From JAKOUY01 sp037045185 (GTDB taxonomy: Bacteria > Actinomycetota > Acidimicrobiia > Acidimicrobiales > Ilumatobacteraceae), in contig JBAOHQ010000002.1 in the NCBI GenBank assembly GCA_037045185.1, positions 62,001 to 126,000 of the forward strand: a DNA stretch of 64,000 nucleotides. Reading direction: 5' to 3'. Both the position numbers and the translations under genes were made by a program. Under the pieces are notes generated by a model. The model did no database searches. It had not been told where the DNA came from and was given only the letters and a program-made list of their open reading frames with translations. Below are positions 36,588 to 45,453 of this stretch, one piece after another (within the stretch, counting starts at the first letter, position 1; every line of letters begins with the position of its first letter).

Positions 36588-36633
36588 GCATGGGCGCGAA
36601 GACTTCGGGAATCCGAGTGTTTCGCGCCCATGC
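36588..36633. repeat. 46-bp palindromic repeat, copy 3
   Basis: It shares GCATGGGCGCGA and the closing TTCGCGCCCATGC with the other copies and is again exactly 46 bases. The centre differs (GACTTCGG / CCGAGTGT). It lies upstream of the small gene, giving a bracketed arrangement. Confidence 0.85.
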
Positions 36634-36771
36634 GGACGTCGGCCACGAGGTCGCTCATATCCCGTGGACGTGGTCCGGAGCGGCGTCCGCGAGCGATTGG
36701 CTGCCGGCACGGAGGTGACAAGGCCCTCGGCGAGAGGGCGACCATTCGCCCGGGCTGGTCAAGCCGACGAG

Positions 36772-37179
36772 CTAGGCCACCGCCTTGCCGTGGTCGGTCA
36801 CGGTCACATCGTGGCCGTCCCGCACGACGCTCCAGTACCGGCGGACTTGCGGTCGAGCGCCCTTCGTGCGGCGACTCGACGTCGACGAGGCGGATGAGGT
36901 TGACCGCGGCGCGAGCGCCGGCGACCTCGATCAGCGTCGCGTCGTGAGGCGTGACTGAGATGCCAGACGAGCGTGTCGGCGTCAGGGCCGGGACGTACGT
37001 TGTCCTGCAGAATTGCGACCGCCTCCGTGTCGTCGCGTCGGGCCATTTCGCGAGCACATCGAAGCGCAACCATCGGGCGTCGTCGTCCTTCAGGCCCTGT
37101 GGGTCGATGTGAATCGCTGGAACTGCGAGTGCGATGCACAGCTCGGCGTAGTAGGACGCGCGATCTTCGACTTGTGAAT
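36772..37179 (-). pseudogene. 3' part of a gene split by the IS21 element
   Basis: Reading the minus strand from the target duplication downward gives QVEDRASYYAELCIALAVP, AIHIDPQGLKDDDARW, LRFDVLAKWPDA, then, after probable one-base insertions, DDTEAVAILQDNVRPGPDAD and later VRRYWSVVRDGHDVTVTDHG, ending at TAG 36772-36774. The first codons join in frame to the 5' part at 39330-39476. Function is not recognised. The last 30 residues loosely recall an antitoxin-like strand, but the frame continues from the upstream part, so I do not call a separate antitoxin. Confidence 0.65.
37175..37179. repeat. IS21 target-site duplication, left copy (TGAAT)
   Basis: The five bases TGAAT immediately precede the element's TGTCGA terminus and recur right after its other end. 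Confidence 0.85.
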
Positions 37180-37244
37180 TGTCGATGACGGTCGAAAACT
37201 GAGCAGTCCTGCCGGTCGAAGAGTGAGCACTCGAAACTTGGAGG

Positions 37245-38459
37245 GTGATCACTTTGGAGGACTGGGCATTGATCAGGAGGCTGGCTGCTGAGGGTGTTCC
37301 GCACATGCGGATCGCTGAGCGGCTGGGGATCTCGCGTAACACGGTGACGAGGGCGGTGAACTCGACCGAGCCGCCGAAGTATGAACGTGCGCCGGCGGTT
37401 GAGACGTCGTTCACGCCGTTCGAGCCGCGGGTGCGTGCGCTGGTGGCGGACACGCCGGACATGCCGGCGACGGTGCTTGCTGAGCGTGTCGGCTGGCAGG
37501 GTTCGTCGTCGTGGTTCCGTGAGAACGTGGCGCGGTTGCGGCCCGAGCAGCGTCCGGCGGATCCGACGGATCGGCTGGTGTGGGCGCCGGGCGACGCCGC
37601 GCAGTGTGACTTGTGGTTTCCGCCGAAGAAGATCCCGCTCGAGGACGGGACGGCGGCGTTGTTGCCGGTGTTGGTGCACACGGCCGCGTACTCGCGGTTC
37701 ATCTCCGCCGAGATGGTGCCGACGCGTCAGACCCAGGACCTGCTGTTGGGGTCGTGGTCGCTGATCGAGTCGTTCGGGCGGGTCCCGCGGCGACTGTTGT
37801 GGGACAACGAACCGGGGATCGGCCGACGCAACCGGCTCGCTCACGGTGTCGGCGAGTTCTGCGGAACGCTGGCCACCAGAGTGCATCAGTTGAAAGCCCA
37901 CGACCCGGAATCGAAAGGGCTCGTCGAGCGCCGCAACGGGTTCTTCGAGACCTCGTTCATGGCCGGCCGCGAGTTCGCCTCACCGGCCGATTTCAACGCC
38001 CAGTTCGCCGACTGGATCGACGGGGCGAACCGGCGGGTCGTGCGCACGATCAAGGCCCGCCCGATCGATCTGGTCGACGCCGACCGGGCAGCGATGCTGA
38101 CGTTGCCGCCGGTCCCACCCAGGGTCGGCTGGTTCAACCAGGTGCGGCTCGGCCGCGACTACTACGTGCGGATCGACAGCAACGACTACTCCGTCGACCC
38201 GACCGCGATCGGCCGGCTGGTGACCGTGATTGCCGACTTGCAACGTGTGGTGGTGCGGCTCGACGGGCGGGTGGTGGCTGATCACGCCCGCGTATGGGCG
38301 CGGCACATGACCGTCACCGACCCCGCCCACGTCGCCGTCGCCAAGCAGCTGCGCGAGGACTTCGCGCGCCCGCGCACGCGTCACACCGACGCGGCGTTGG
38401 TGCGCGATCTGGCCGACTACGACCGGGCGTTCGGTATCGATGGGATGGAGGTCGCCTGA
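37245..38459 (+). CDS. istA: IS21 transposase IstA
   Basis: The 404-residue DDE transposase has an N-terminal helix-turn-helix (GVPHMRIAERLGISRNTVTRAV). The rve core follows, with DAAQCDLWFPPKK (first Asp), LLWDNEPGIG (second Asp) and ESKGLVERRNGFFETSF (Glu). It starts at GTG 37245, 65 bases inside the left end. IstA cuts and joins DNA together with IstB. Confidence 0.93.
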   Translation: MITLEDWALIRRLAAEGVPHMRIAERLGISRNTVTRAVNSTEPPKYERAPAVETSFTPFEPRVRALVADTPDMPATVLAERVGWQGSSSWFRENVARLRPEQRPADPTDRLVWAPGDAAQCDLWFPPKKIPLEDGTAALLPVLVHTAAYSRFISAEMVPTRQTQDLLLGSWSLIESFGRVPRRLLWDNEPGIGRRNRLAHGVGEFCGTLATRVHQLKAHDPESKGLVERRNGFFETSFMAGREFASPADFNAQFADWIDGANRRVVRTIKARPIDLVDADRAAMLTLPPVPPRVGWFNQVRLGRDYYVRIDSNDYSVDPTAIGRLVTVIADLQRVVVRLDGRVVADHARVWARHMTVTDPAHVAVAKQLREDFARPRTRHTDAALVRDLADYDRAFGIDGMEVA

Positions 38460-39260
38460 TGGCCAAGCAACAACCCGCCACCGACGCGGTCAAGCAGATC
38501 CACTACCTCGCCGCCGCTTTGAAGGCACCCCGGATCCTCGAAGCAGCCGCCCGGCTCGCGGATCAGGCGCGTGACGCCGGCTGGACCCACGAGGACTACC
38601 TCGCTGCGGTCCTCGAACGCGAAGTCTCCGCGCGCAACGCATCCGGCGCCGCTCAGCGGGATCCGATGGGCAGGTTTCCCCGCCCGCAAAACCCTCGATG
38701 ACTTCGACTGGGACCAGCAGCCCACCGCCCGCCAACAAATCACCGTGCTCGCCTCCGGCGCGTTCTTGACCGAAACCCGCAACGTCGTGCTCCTCGGCCC
38801 ACCCGGCACCGGCAAAACCCACCTCGCCACCGCGCTCGGGATCGTCGCCGCACACCACGGACACCGAGTCCTGTTCGCCACCGCTGTCGACTGGGTCGCC
38901 CGACTCCAAGACGCCCACCGACACGGCCGGCTGCCCGCCGAGCTCGCACGGCTACGCCGCTACGGACTGATCATCATCGACGAAGTCGGCTACCTCCCAT
39001 TCGAGCAAGACGCCGCCAACCTCGTGTTCCAACTCGTCTCGTCACGCTACGAACACGCCTCGCTGATCCTCACCTCGAACCTGCCCTTCTCCAGCTGGGG
39101 CGGCGTGTTCGGCGACCAAGCCGTCGCCGCCGCAATGATCGACCGCATCGTCCACCACGCCGACGTCCTCACCCTGAAAGGCGCCAGCTACCGGCTCCGC
39201 AACCGCGGCATCGACACCCTGCCCAGCATCAGAGCCGGCATCGACCAGCCCGAGCCCTAA
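38459..39260 (+). CDS. istB: IS21 helper ATPase IstB (one frameshift)
   Basis: The first part is MAKQQPATDAVKQIHYLAAA to VSARNASGA. After one inserted base near 38642 the frame continues GIRWAGFPARKTLDDFDW, LLGPPGTGKTHLATALG (Walker A), IIIDEVGYLPF (Walker B), LTSNLPFSSWG and KGASYRLR. The full length is that of a normal IstB, about 266 residues. It may be a consensus error rather than inactivation. Its ATG overlaps the istA stop. IstB is a DnaA-like AAA+ protein that chooses the target and stimulates IstA. Confidence 0.88.
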
Positions 39261-39329
39261 ACTCCCCACCGACAACAACCGCGCACTTTTCGCCCGGCAA
39301 CAACGCGCAGTTTTCGAGCGGCGTCGACA

Positions 39330-39334
39330 TGAAT
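39330..39334. repeat. IS21 target-site duplication, right copy (TGAAT)
   Basis: Identical to the five bases at 37175-37179 and placed directly after the element's TCGACA terminus. Confidence 0.85.
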
Positions 39335-39476
39335 CCCAACGGGGATCGGCGGCGAGGCAGGTCACTAGCAGCTCTCTGCCGTCGGATCGCTCAACCGCTT
39401 CGATCCAGCCCGCTCCGCGGCCCCGCTGAAGCTTCCCGAGCGCGGACGAAGGCGCTGGCAGCTCCAGATCGTTCAT
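39330..39476 (-). pseudogene. 5' part of the gene split by IS21
   Basis: Forty-nine codons from ATG 39476 encode MNDLELPAPSSALGKLQRGR, then a stretch containing WIEAVERSDGRELLV, and end TCLAADPRWDS exactly at the element's edge. Removing the IS and one TGAAT copy fuses this in frame to QVEDRASYYAEL at 37174. The start overlaps the stop of the gene upstream (ATGA). The reconstructed protein has about 180 residues of unknown function. Confidence 0.75.
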
Positions 39477-39867
39477 GGATCTGGGCCTTGCTCTGGCGAT
39501 CGCGACACATCGAGGCCTCCGAGCAGCTCGACGACGCACTCCTTCAGCGGAAAGACGAAGTGGCGCGACGATGCTCGACGTGAGGGCAACCATGTGCTGT
39601 CGAGGACCTCGCCCGCCCAAAGCACTTCGCGGAGTCCTCGTCCGTAGAGGGGGTGCAGGTGCAGCGCCTCATCGTTGAACGGCAGTTGCGCAGCTGCCCG
39701 GCATCGGCCGAACGTGATCACGACATCGCGCTGGTCGTGGTCGTCGGGATGCGCCTTTAGCGTGAGACACGCGTCGCCGACGTCAGACGACCGCAGGGTC
39801 GCTCGGGGCGCGTTGGGTCCCAGGTGACACCGAGCTCGAAGGGGACGACACGCTCCACGACGTTCAT
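39473..39867 (-). CDS. Hypothetical protein upstream of the split gene (frame disturbed)
   Basis: From ATG 39867 the frame reads MNVVERVVPFELGVTWDPTR. After a shift near 39795 it continues VGDACLTLKAHPDDHDQRDV, then a cysteine-containing stretch with LPFNDEALHLHPLYGRGL, and ends PEQGPDP at 39473. The length is not a multiple of three, so one base is missing or two are extra. It overlaps the split gene by ATGA, giving a former two-gene operon. No known domain is recognised. Confidence 0.55.
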
Positions 39868-39932
39868 CCTTGTCGATCGTCTCCGACGGAGAGCACGCGC
39901 TTCGTCAACGCTGATCGCTTGGCCCCGGATTG

Positions 39933-39991
39933 GTCCTTCTCAGGTCCGTCCCCCAGACGAACAGGGCGAACCTGAACGGACCTGGAAGGAC
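39933..39991. repeat. Imperfect inverted repeat, possible terminator
   Basis: Arms GTCCTTCTCAGGTCCGT (39933-39949) and ACGGACCTGGAAGGAC (39976-39991) pair along 16 bases with one bulge, around a 26-base loop. It lies between the start of the hypothetical gene and the stop of ychF, both on the minus strand. It could end the ychF transcript, although the loop is long for that. The rest of 39868-40048 shows nothing I can name. Confidence 0.5.
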
Positions 39992-40048
39992 ACATAAGAC
40001 CAGCTCAGAGGCACTACGGTCGAAAAGCCGCAGACACAAAACCCCCTG

Positions 40049-41137
40049 CTACACGTTGAAGCGGAACTCCATGACGTCGCCGTCGGCGGGGTGATAGTCC
40101 TTGCCTTCGATGCGGATCTTGCCGAGTTCTTTGGCCTTGACCCAGGAGCCGATGTCGAGTAGCTCGTCCCAGTGGATGACCTCGGCCTTGATGAAGCCAC
40201 GTTGGAAATCGGTGTGGATTCGCCCGGCGCATTCCGGGGCGCTGGAGCCGGCGTAGAACGTCCAGGCCCGTGACTCCTTGTCCCCGGTGGTCAAGAAGGT
40301 GCGTAGGCCCAGCAGGTGGTACGCGCTGCGCACCATGCGGAACAGGGCACCTTCACCCAGCCCGAATCCTTCGAGCATCTCGGCACGCTCGACGGGGTCC
40401 TCGATCGACGCGGCCTCGGCCTCGAGCTGCACGCACATCCCGATCACCTCGACGTTGTCGCCCGCCGAGGTGAACTCGTCACGGACACGCTGCTCGACCT
40501 CCGGGATCCGGTCGAGCTCGTCCTCGCCGACGTTGACCACGGCCAGCACCTGCCGGTTGGTCAGCAAGAAGTACGGCTTCAGCGTGTCCCGGAACTCGGC
40601 GCTGAGGCCGGCGCGGTACAGCGGCTTGCCCTCGCTGAGCGCGTCGTACGCGGCCTGCAGGGCGTCCAACTCGCCGGCCGCACCCTTGTCCAGCTTCGCC
40701 TGGCGGGTCGCCTGGGTGAGCCGCTTCTCGATGGTCTCCAGGTCAGCGAGGGCCAGCTCGATCTCCACGACGCGCAGGTGCTCCAGCGGATCGTCGGGAC
40801 CTGGCACGTCGTCGTCGACGAAGGCCCGCAGCACGAAGACGATCGCGTCGACCTCACGGATGTTGGCCAGGAACTTGTTGCCGAGGCCCTCGCCCTTCGA
40901 CGCCCCCTCCACCAGACCACCGATGTCCACGACTTGGACGGCGGCATGCACCACGTTCTTCGACTTGGACATCGCCGCCAGACGGTCGAGGCGCTCGTCG
41001 GGCACCTTGGCGACGCCGATGTTCGGGTCCTTGGTGGCAAAGGCGTACGGCGCGGCCAGAGCCCCGCCTCCGGTGAGGGCGTTGTACAGCGAGCTCTTGC
41101 CTGCATTGGGGAGGCCGACCAGGCCGAAGCGTTCCAT
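40049..41137 (-). CDS. ychF: Redox-regulated ATPase YchF (Obg-family)
   Basis: The 362-residue protein has G1 GLPNAGKSSLYNALT, a G3 region VVDIGGLVEGASKGEGLGNKF and a coiled-coil middle (about 130-200). The C-terminal TGS domain includes LRTFLTTGDKESRAWTFYAG and KDYHPADGDVMEFRFNV. YchF binds ATP in preference to GTP and associates with ribosomes, with roles in stress and translation. The usual NVGKST is NAGKSS here, a mild variant. Confidence 0.95.
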   Translation of the reverse strand: MERFGLVGLPNAGKSSLYNALTGGGALAAPYAFATKDPNIGVAKVPDERLDRLAAMSKSKNVVHAAVQVVDIGGLVEGASKGEGLGNKFLANIREVDAIVFVLRAFVDDDVPGPDDPLEHLRVVEIELALADLETIEKRLTQATRQAKLDKGAAGELDALQAAYDALSEGKPLYRAGLSAEFRDTLKPYFLLTNRQVLAVVNVGEDELDRIPEVEQRVRDEFTSAGDNVEVIGMCVQLEAEAASIEDPVERAEMLEGFGLGEGALFRMVRSAYHLLGLRTFLTTGDKESRAWTFYAGSSAPECAGRIHTDFQRGFIKAEVIHWDELLDIGSWVKAKELGKIRIEGKDYHPADGDVMEFRFNV

Positions 41138-41201
41138 ATCGAAGAGTCGAGGCTACCGGTGGCGCTGCCGCGCGGCCGTTCTCGATGTCCACCTATGGGG
41201 C

Positions 41202-42546
41202 ATGAAACTGCGATTGATCGTGACGACCCTGATGGTGGCCGGCTTGATGAGCGTGGCGGACCCGGTGCGGGCAGCCGATGTTCCGGGTGGATGCGTCGCT
41301 CACAAGAGTGACCCCGACGTTCCTGGTGACTATCGCTGCGGCGGGCTGTTCCTGGCGTACCACACCGGTGGGCCCAACGCCGCTGGCGGCAAGTTGTGGG
41401 CGGGGCGATGGTTGTTCCGCGATGCCAACGGGCGCCTCCGGGTGGGAAGCTGCACGTTCAATCGGGGGATCCACCCGACGATCGATGGCCGCGCCCGGCG
41501 AGTGACCCAGCAGCTCCCGAACGATCCGGGTGCGCTGAGGTCGGGCTACCTGGCATGGCGGTACCGCAGCGCCAATGCGCTGACCTATGCCGGGCTGTGG
41601 GCCCTGTTCCACTGGTACGCCCAGGACGCCGCCGGCGCCAACTCGTCGGGCGACGCCGGCGCTCCGCTCGTCCCGTCGCTGAACCGCATCGCCGAGATGG
41701 GCGGCCGCCAGGACGTGGAGGCGCGTGCCAAAGAGCTGAATGCCGAGGCCGAGCGGTATGCCACACCGTGGACGCTCGATCTCGGCCTCGCCGGCGACGG
41801 CGCGGTGGTGGCGACCATCCGCTCCGGCGAACGCCCGGTGCGCGGCGTGAAGGTGACCTTCACCGTGGCGGGCCGGACCGAGGTGCTGACCACGAACGAC
41901 GACGGGCGGGCGGTGTCTGGAGGGGGTGAGCGGTGACGTCCGGGCAATGGCCAAGGCGCCGGGTCCGGCGGTGTTCGTGCGCGGCGCTCCGGCGTGGGGC
42001 GACATCGCCCAGACGCTGTTGACGGTGGGGCCGGTGCGGACCCTGCGGGCATCGATCGGTGTCGGCTTCCCGACGACCACGACCGAGGCGCCCACGACCA
42101 CGACGACCACGACCGAGGCGCCCACGACCACGACGACCACGACGGAGGCGCCCACGACCACGACGACCACGACGACGACGGAGGCGCCCACGGCGACGAC
42201 GACGACGGAGGCACCCACGACCACGACGACCACAACGACGACGGAGGCACCCACGACGACGACCACGACGGAGGCGCCGACCACCACCACCACCGTGGCC
42301 CCGTCGCCGACGACCACCACGACCACGGCACCGGACGCGACGACCACGACCGAGGCGGCGACCACGACCTCGACGGAGGGACCCCCGGTGATCATCGTCG
42401 GCGGCGGTCCAGAGCCTGGCCTACCCGCAACAGGCGGGGGAGACGGGGTCCTTGCCTACCTGGCGATGGGCTGCCTGGTGGGCGGAATCGGGCTGCTCGG
42501 TACCCTCCGCCGACGCCCCAAGCCGGCACCTCGACCGTGGTCGTAG
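41202..42546 (+). CDS. LPXTG-type cell-wall-anchored surface protein (one frameshift)
   Basis: A signal peptide (MKLRLIVTTLMVAGLMSVADPVRA) is followed by a secreted domain of about 210 residues (YRCGGLFLAYHTGGPNAAGG, YRSANALTYAGLWALFHWYA). A beta-sandwich-like piece (GVKVTFTVAGRTEVL) and a long Thr/Glu/Ala/Pro stalk come next. The C-terminal sorting signal LPATG is at 42421-42435, with a hydrophobic stretch and a RRRPKPAPR tail. One inserted base in the G-run near 41924 breaks the frame; restored, the protein has about 447 residues. It should be linked to peptidoglycan by a sortase. The ligand is unknown, and no sortase gene is in the window. Confidence 0.75.
42074..42296 (+). repeat. Low-complexity repeats coding a Thr/Glu/Ala/Pro stalk
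   Basis: Runs of ACG and ACC triplets interrupted by GAGGCGCCC-type blocks encode repeated TTTTTTEAP. The array lies inside the LPATG surface-protein gene and would give an extended, probably glycosylated spacer through the wall. Such arrays change length easily. Confidence 0.85.
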
Positions 42547-42556
42547 ACTTGGCCGG

Positions 42557-43562
42557 GTGACCCCCGTCGAGGCGTTGGAGCGAGTCGTCCACTGCCTCGA
42601 CCGTGCCCACGAAACGGGGTTCAAGACCAAGGCCTTCGTCCGGGCGCTGGAGGTGGTCAGGGCCACTCCCGTCGAGGAGCTGGAACGCCTGGCCAGGCGT
42701 GACGAACTGACCACGCTCGACGGCATCGGTGACTCCAGCGCTTCGGTCATCGAGGGTGCGCTCGCGCGGCGAGTCCCCGGCCTACCTGGCCGACCTCGAA
42801 GCCGCCACCCACGTGCCCATCACCCCCGACGGCGCCCGCTATCGCGCCGCCCTGCGTGGGGATCTGCACATGCACAGCCGGTGGAGCGACGGAGGGGCCA
42901 CCATCGAAGCGATGGCCCGCACCGCTATTGCCCTCGGCCACCAGTACATGGTGCTGACCGACCACTCGCCGCGCCTCACCGTGGCCCACGGGCTCAGCGC
43001 CGAACGCCTGGCCAAGCAGGTCGACGACGTCGCCGTGCTGAACGACACGCTGGCGCCGTTCCGCATCCTCACCGGGATCGAGGTGGACATCCTCGAAGAC
43101 GGCACGCTGGACCACGGCGACGACGTGCTCTCCCAGCTTGATCTGGTGATCGCCAGCGTGCACTCCAAGCTGCGGATGGAGTCCAAGGCGATGACCGAGC
43201 GGATGGTGCGGGCCATTGCCTCTCCGCACGTCGACGTCCTCGGCCACTGCACTGGGCGGATGATCGGCAAGCGTGAACCGTCGGCCTTCGACCCGGACTA
43301 CGTGTTCGCCGCCTGCGCCGCCTTCCACACGGCGGTGGAGATCAACTGCCGGCCCGAGCGCCTCGACCCGCCGCGCCCGCTGCTGGCGCTCGCCATCCAG
43401 CACGGGTGCTGGTTCGCCATCGACTCCGACGCCCACTCCACCGGGCAGCTGGAGTGGCAGCCCCACGGATGCGACCGGGCCGCCGAGACCGGTGTGCCAC
43501 TCGACCGGGTGATCAACACCCTGCCGGTGGACGAGTTGCTCCGGTGGGTCGGGCGAGCCTGA
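42557..43562 (+). CDS. PHP-domain phosphoesterase with N-terminal HhH region (one frameshift)
   Basis: GTG 42557 starts an HhH-like helical region (VEALERVVHCLDRAHETG, TLDGIGDSSASVIEGALA). After one inserted base near 42772 the frame continues GESPAYLADLEAATH. The PHP domain follows: DLHMHSRWSDGG, MVLTDHS, GIEVDILEDG, VIASVHSKL, DVLGHCTGR, INCRPERLD and DSDAHSTG, all metal-ligand positions. The pattern resembles the C-terminal part of X-family DNA polymerases without the polymerase core. It is probably a nucleotide or phosphate-ester hydrolase. Confidence 0.8.
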
Positions 43563-43581
43563 CCGCTAGGATTGCACCCCT

Positions 43582-43668
43582 ATGTCGAAGAAGACCAAGA
43601 AGCGCAAGGCCAAGCTGCGCCGTTCCAAGGCCAACCACGGCAAGCGTCCGAACATGGGTCGGGGCTGA
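43582..43668 (+). CDS. Mini ribosomal protein, bL37-like (28 residues)
   Basis: The peptide MSKKTKKRKAKLRRSKANHG continues KRPNMGRG. Its basic, arginine/lysine-rich start and ANHGKRPN ending match the very small large-subunit protein bL37 known from mycobacterial ribosomes (about 24 residues). It lies 19 bases after the PHP gene and is followed by a hairpin. Genes of this size are usually missed by annotation. The assignment rests on composition and the short shared ending, so I keep moderate confidence. Confidence 0.65.
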   Translation: MSKKTKKRKAKLRRSKANHGKRPNMGRG

Positions 43669-43683
43669 GCCGTCGGTTCGCCG

Positions 43684-43702
43684 TGCCAGGCCTGACCTGG
43701 CA
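43684..43702. terminator. Hairpin between bL37-like and nuclease genes
   Basis: A 7-bp stem TGCCAGG / CCTGGCA with loop CCTGA lies between two converging genes and may serve both. No T-run is present. Confidence 0.55.
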
Positions 43703-43704
43703 AC

Positions 43705-44640
43705 TCAGTTGAGTTCGTAGCCGTCCTCGCCACCGTTCAGGTACGCCTGACCGTCGGCGCAGGTGGCGGCCAGTGAGCACCACCGGCACGTCGGGCCGGA
43801 CCGTCTCACTGCCGGGTGGTCTTCCTTGCGGAGCTGGATGATGCGGTGGATGCCATCCAGTGTCCGTTGCATCGCAGCCCGCAGGACCCCTTCGGTCACG
43901 TCCTCGACGATGGGCTGGGCGGAGTCGAGGTAGAACGTGGCCAGCTTGCGCGGCGGGACGTCACGCACAAGCGTCTCCAGCAGGGCGTAGAAGCGCAGGT
44001 CCTCGCGGTGGCGGTGCGCCACCCGACCGGTCTTCAGGTCGATGATCAGCTTGCGACTCTCCCGACCTTCGGGCTTGCCCATCACCAGGTCGACCCGGGC
44101 ACGCAGCAAGATGGCCCCGTCCACCGGGAACTGGGCGGCCGCCTCCGTCTGCGGGTTCGACCGCCAGTCGAGTGGCGGGAACGACTCCATGAACTTGGTC
44201 ACCCGCTCCACTGCGTGACCGCGGAGTTCGGCCTCGTCGCCCGCGCCGAGACCGGCCACCCACCGGCCGAGGTCCCGTTCGTCGTCGGCCAGGCGGGCCA
44301 GGGCATCGTCCACCAGCGCGCGTGGGGTGGGTTCACCCCGCCAGTTGAGCAGCAACTGGATCGCCTTGTGAGCCACTTGACCGCGCGCTGACGCCGGCGT
44401 CCAGGCGAACTCGTCGGGCGCCAGGAAGTGGGCCTCGCACGTGTGCACCGAGCCAAGCCCGTGCTTGGTGACGAACAGCGTGTCACCACCGAGGCGGTCC
44501 TCGAAGTGGGCCAACGCTTCGAGCATGGTGTCGCGCAGGTCGGCGACGAGATCGGCGCTGAACACCACCGGGTCACCCGTGCGGCGGAGCAGTTCCAGCG
44601 TGCGGTGCTGGGCTGGATTCAGCACGGGGCCGTCGACCAT
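43705..44640 (-). CDS. RecB-like PD-(D/E)XK nuclease with Cys cluster
   Basis: This 311-residue protein has RGQVAHKAIQLLL, a histidine-bearing helix typical of the RecB/Cas4-like group. ARVDLVMG and KLIIDLKTGRVA hold the Asp and D-x-K active-site residues. At the C-terminus CRWCSLAATC offers three of the cysteines of an iron-sulfur cluster. It is probably a DNA-end processing exonuclease. It is divergent from the L,D-transpeptidase gene, with 51 bases between. Confidence 0.82.
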   Translation of the reverse strand: MVDGPVLNPAQHRTLELLRRTGDPVVFSADLVADLRDTMLEALAHFEDRLGGDTLFVTKHGLGSVHTCEAHFLAPDEFAWTPASARGQVAHKAIQLLLNWRGEPTPRALVDDALARLADDERDLGRWVAGLGAGDEAELRGHAVERVTKFMESFPPLDWRSNPQTEAAAQFPVDGAILLRARVDLVMGKPEGRESRKLIIDLKTGRVAHRHREDLRFYALLETLVRDVPPRKLATFYLDSAQPIVEDVTEGVLRAAMQRTLDGIHRIIQLRKEDHPAVRRSGPTCRWCSLAATCADGQAYLNGGEDGYELN

Positions 44641-44691
44641 TGGCTCGGAGCATACGGGGCGGCTGCGACGAGGAGCCGTAGAATCGTCGGG

Positions 44692-45453
44692 ATGTCCCGC
44701 TCCTCGCGCACGATGGCGTTGCTGGTGGCGGCGATCGCCGTCATCGTGTTGCTGGTCAGCGCGCTCTCCGGAACGGGCAAGGGCGCTACGGTGGCGCCCG
44801 TCTCCCAGCCGGGTGGTGCCACGGCGTCAACCCCGGCGTCGGGCGCGCCGCTGCGGGCTGCGACAGGCGTCAGCGTGGTGTCGGCGGTGTCGTCCACGGC
44901 CGTGGCCGCGCCGCCCAGTGACCCGGTCCAGGCCACCCAACCCGCCGCAACCTCCCCATCGCTCGCCGAGCCGGTGGCCACGATCCCGGAACCCGTGGAT
45001 TCGGTGCGCACCACCGACCCGTCGGCGACGGCGGACCCGAAGTGTGCGCCCCAGGGCCACTCTGCGCTCGTCGACCGCAAGAAGCAGCGGGTCTGGCTGT
45101 GCACCGACGGCACGCGCGGTCCGGCGATGCGGGCGACGACCGCCTGGACGATGCCCGACCCGGGCACCTACAAGGTCTACGCCAAGGACCTCAAGGCCAC
45201 GAGTTCCTTCGGTGGTCACTTCAGCCGGATGACCCACTTCGTCGCCTTCAGCTATGGCAAGCGCACTGGCGCCCGGGTGGCCTTCCACTCACTTCCCAAG
45301 CTGAACAGCGGCCAGTACGTCCAGCCCGAGAGCAGCGTCGGTGACCTGAACCGGCGAGGAGAGTCGAACGGCTGCATCCGCATGCTCGACGACGACGTGG
45401 TCAAGGTGTGGGATCACCTCGCAGTGGGCGATCCCGTCGTCGTGCTCAACTAG
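44692..45453 (+). CDS. Secreted L,D-transpeptidase 1 (YkuD domain)
   Basis: The protein has 253 residues. An N-terminal membrane anchor or signal (MALLVAAIAVIVLLVSALSG) and an Ala/Pro/Ser/Thr linker (about 30-110) precede the YkuD domain. That domain has VAFHSLPK and the catalytic SNGCIRM, where Cys attacks the meso-diaminopimelate bond to form 3-3 cross-links in peptidoglycan. The GESNGCIRM form replaces the usual SHGC histidine by Asn. It converges with the serine-hydrolase lipoprotein gene, overlapping by eight bases. Confidence 0.85.
   Translation: MSRSSRTMALLVAAIAVIVLLVSALSGTGKGATVAPVSQPGGATASTPASGAPLRAATGVSVVSAVSSTAVAAPPSDPVQATQPAATSPSLAEPVATIPEPVDSVRTTDPSATADPKCAPQGHSALVDRKKQRVWLCTDGTRGPAMRATTAWTMPDPGTYKVYAKDLKATSSFGGHFSRMTHFVAFSYGKRTGARVAFHSLPKLNSGQYVQPESSVGDLNRRGESNGCIRMLDDDVVKVWDHLAVGDPVVVLN

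Larger units (their letters stand above)
37180..39329 (+). mobile_element. IS21-family insertion sequence, complete (2150 bp)
   Basis: The element begins TGTCGATGACGGTCGAAAAC and its other end, read inward on the opposite strand, begins TGTCGACGCCGCTCGAAAAC. Both ends repeat the TCGAAAACTG / CGAAGAGTG type motif twice, as expected for IS21 transposase binding sites. It is flanked by the 5-bp duplication TGAAT (37175-37179 and 39330-39334) and carries istA and istB overlapping by TGATG. The insertion splits a minus-strand gene. Element and duplication are intact, so the insertion is probably recent. Confidence 0.93.

Noticed and set aside
36772..36850. Phd/YefM-like antitoxin fragment (DGHDVTVTDHGKAVA)
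   Set aside because: The resemblance is short, no toxin follows, and the segment reads on from the IS21-split gene after removing single inserted bases.
41994..42560. Asp/His/Gly-rich open frame in the Thr-rich array
   Set aside because: It is a shifted reading of the ACG/ACC triplets; the Thr/Glu/Ala/Pro frame ends in a full LPATG sorting signal.
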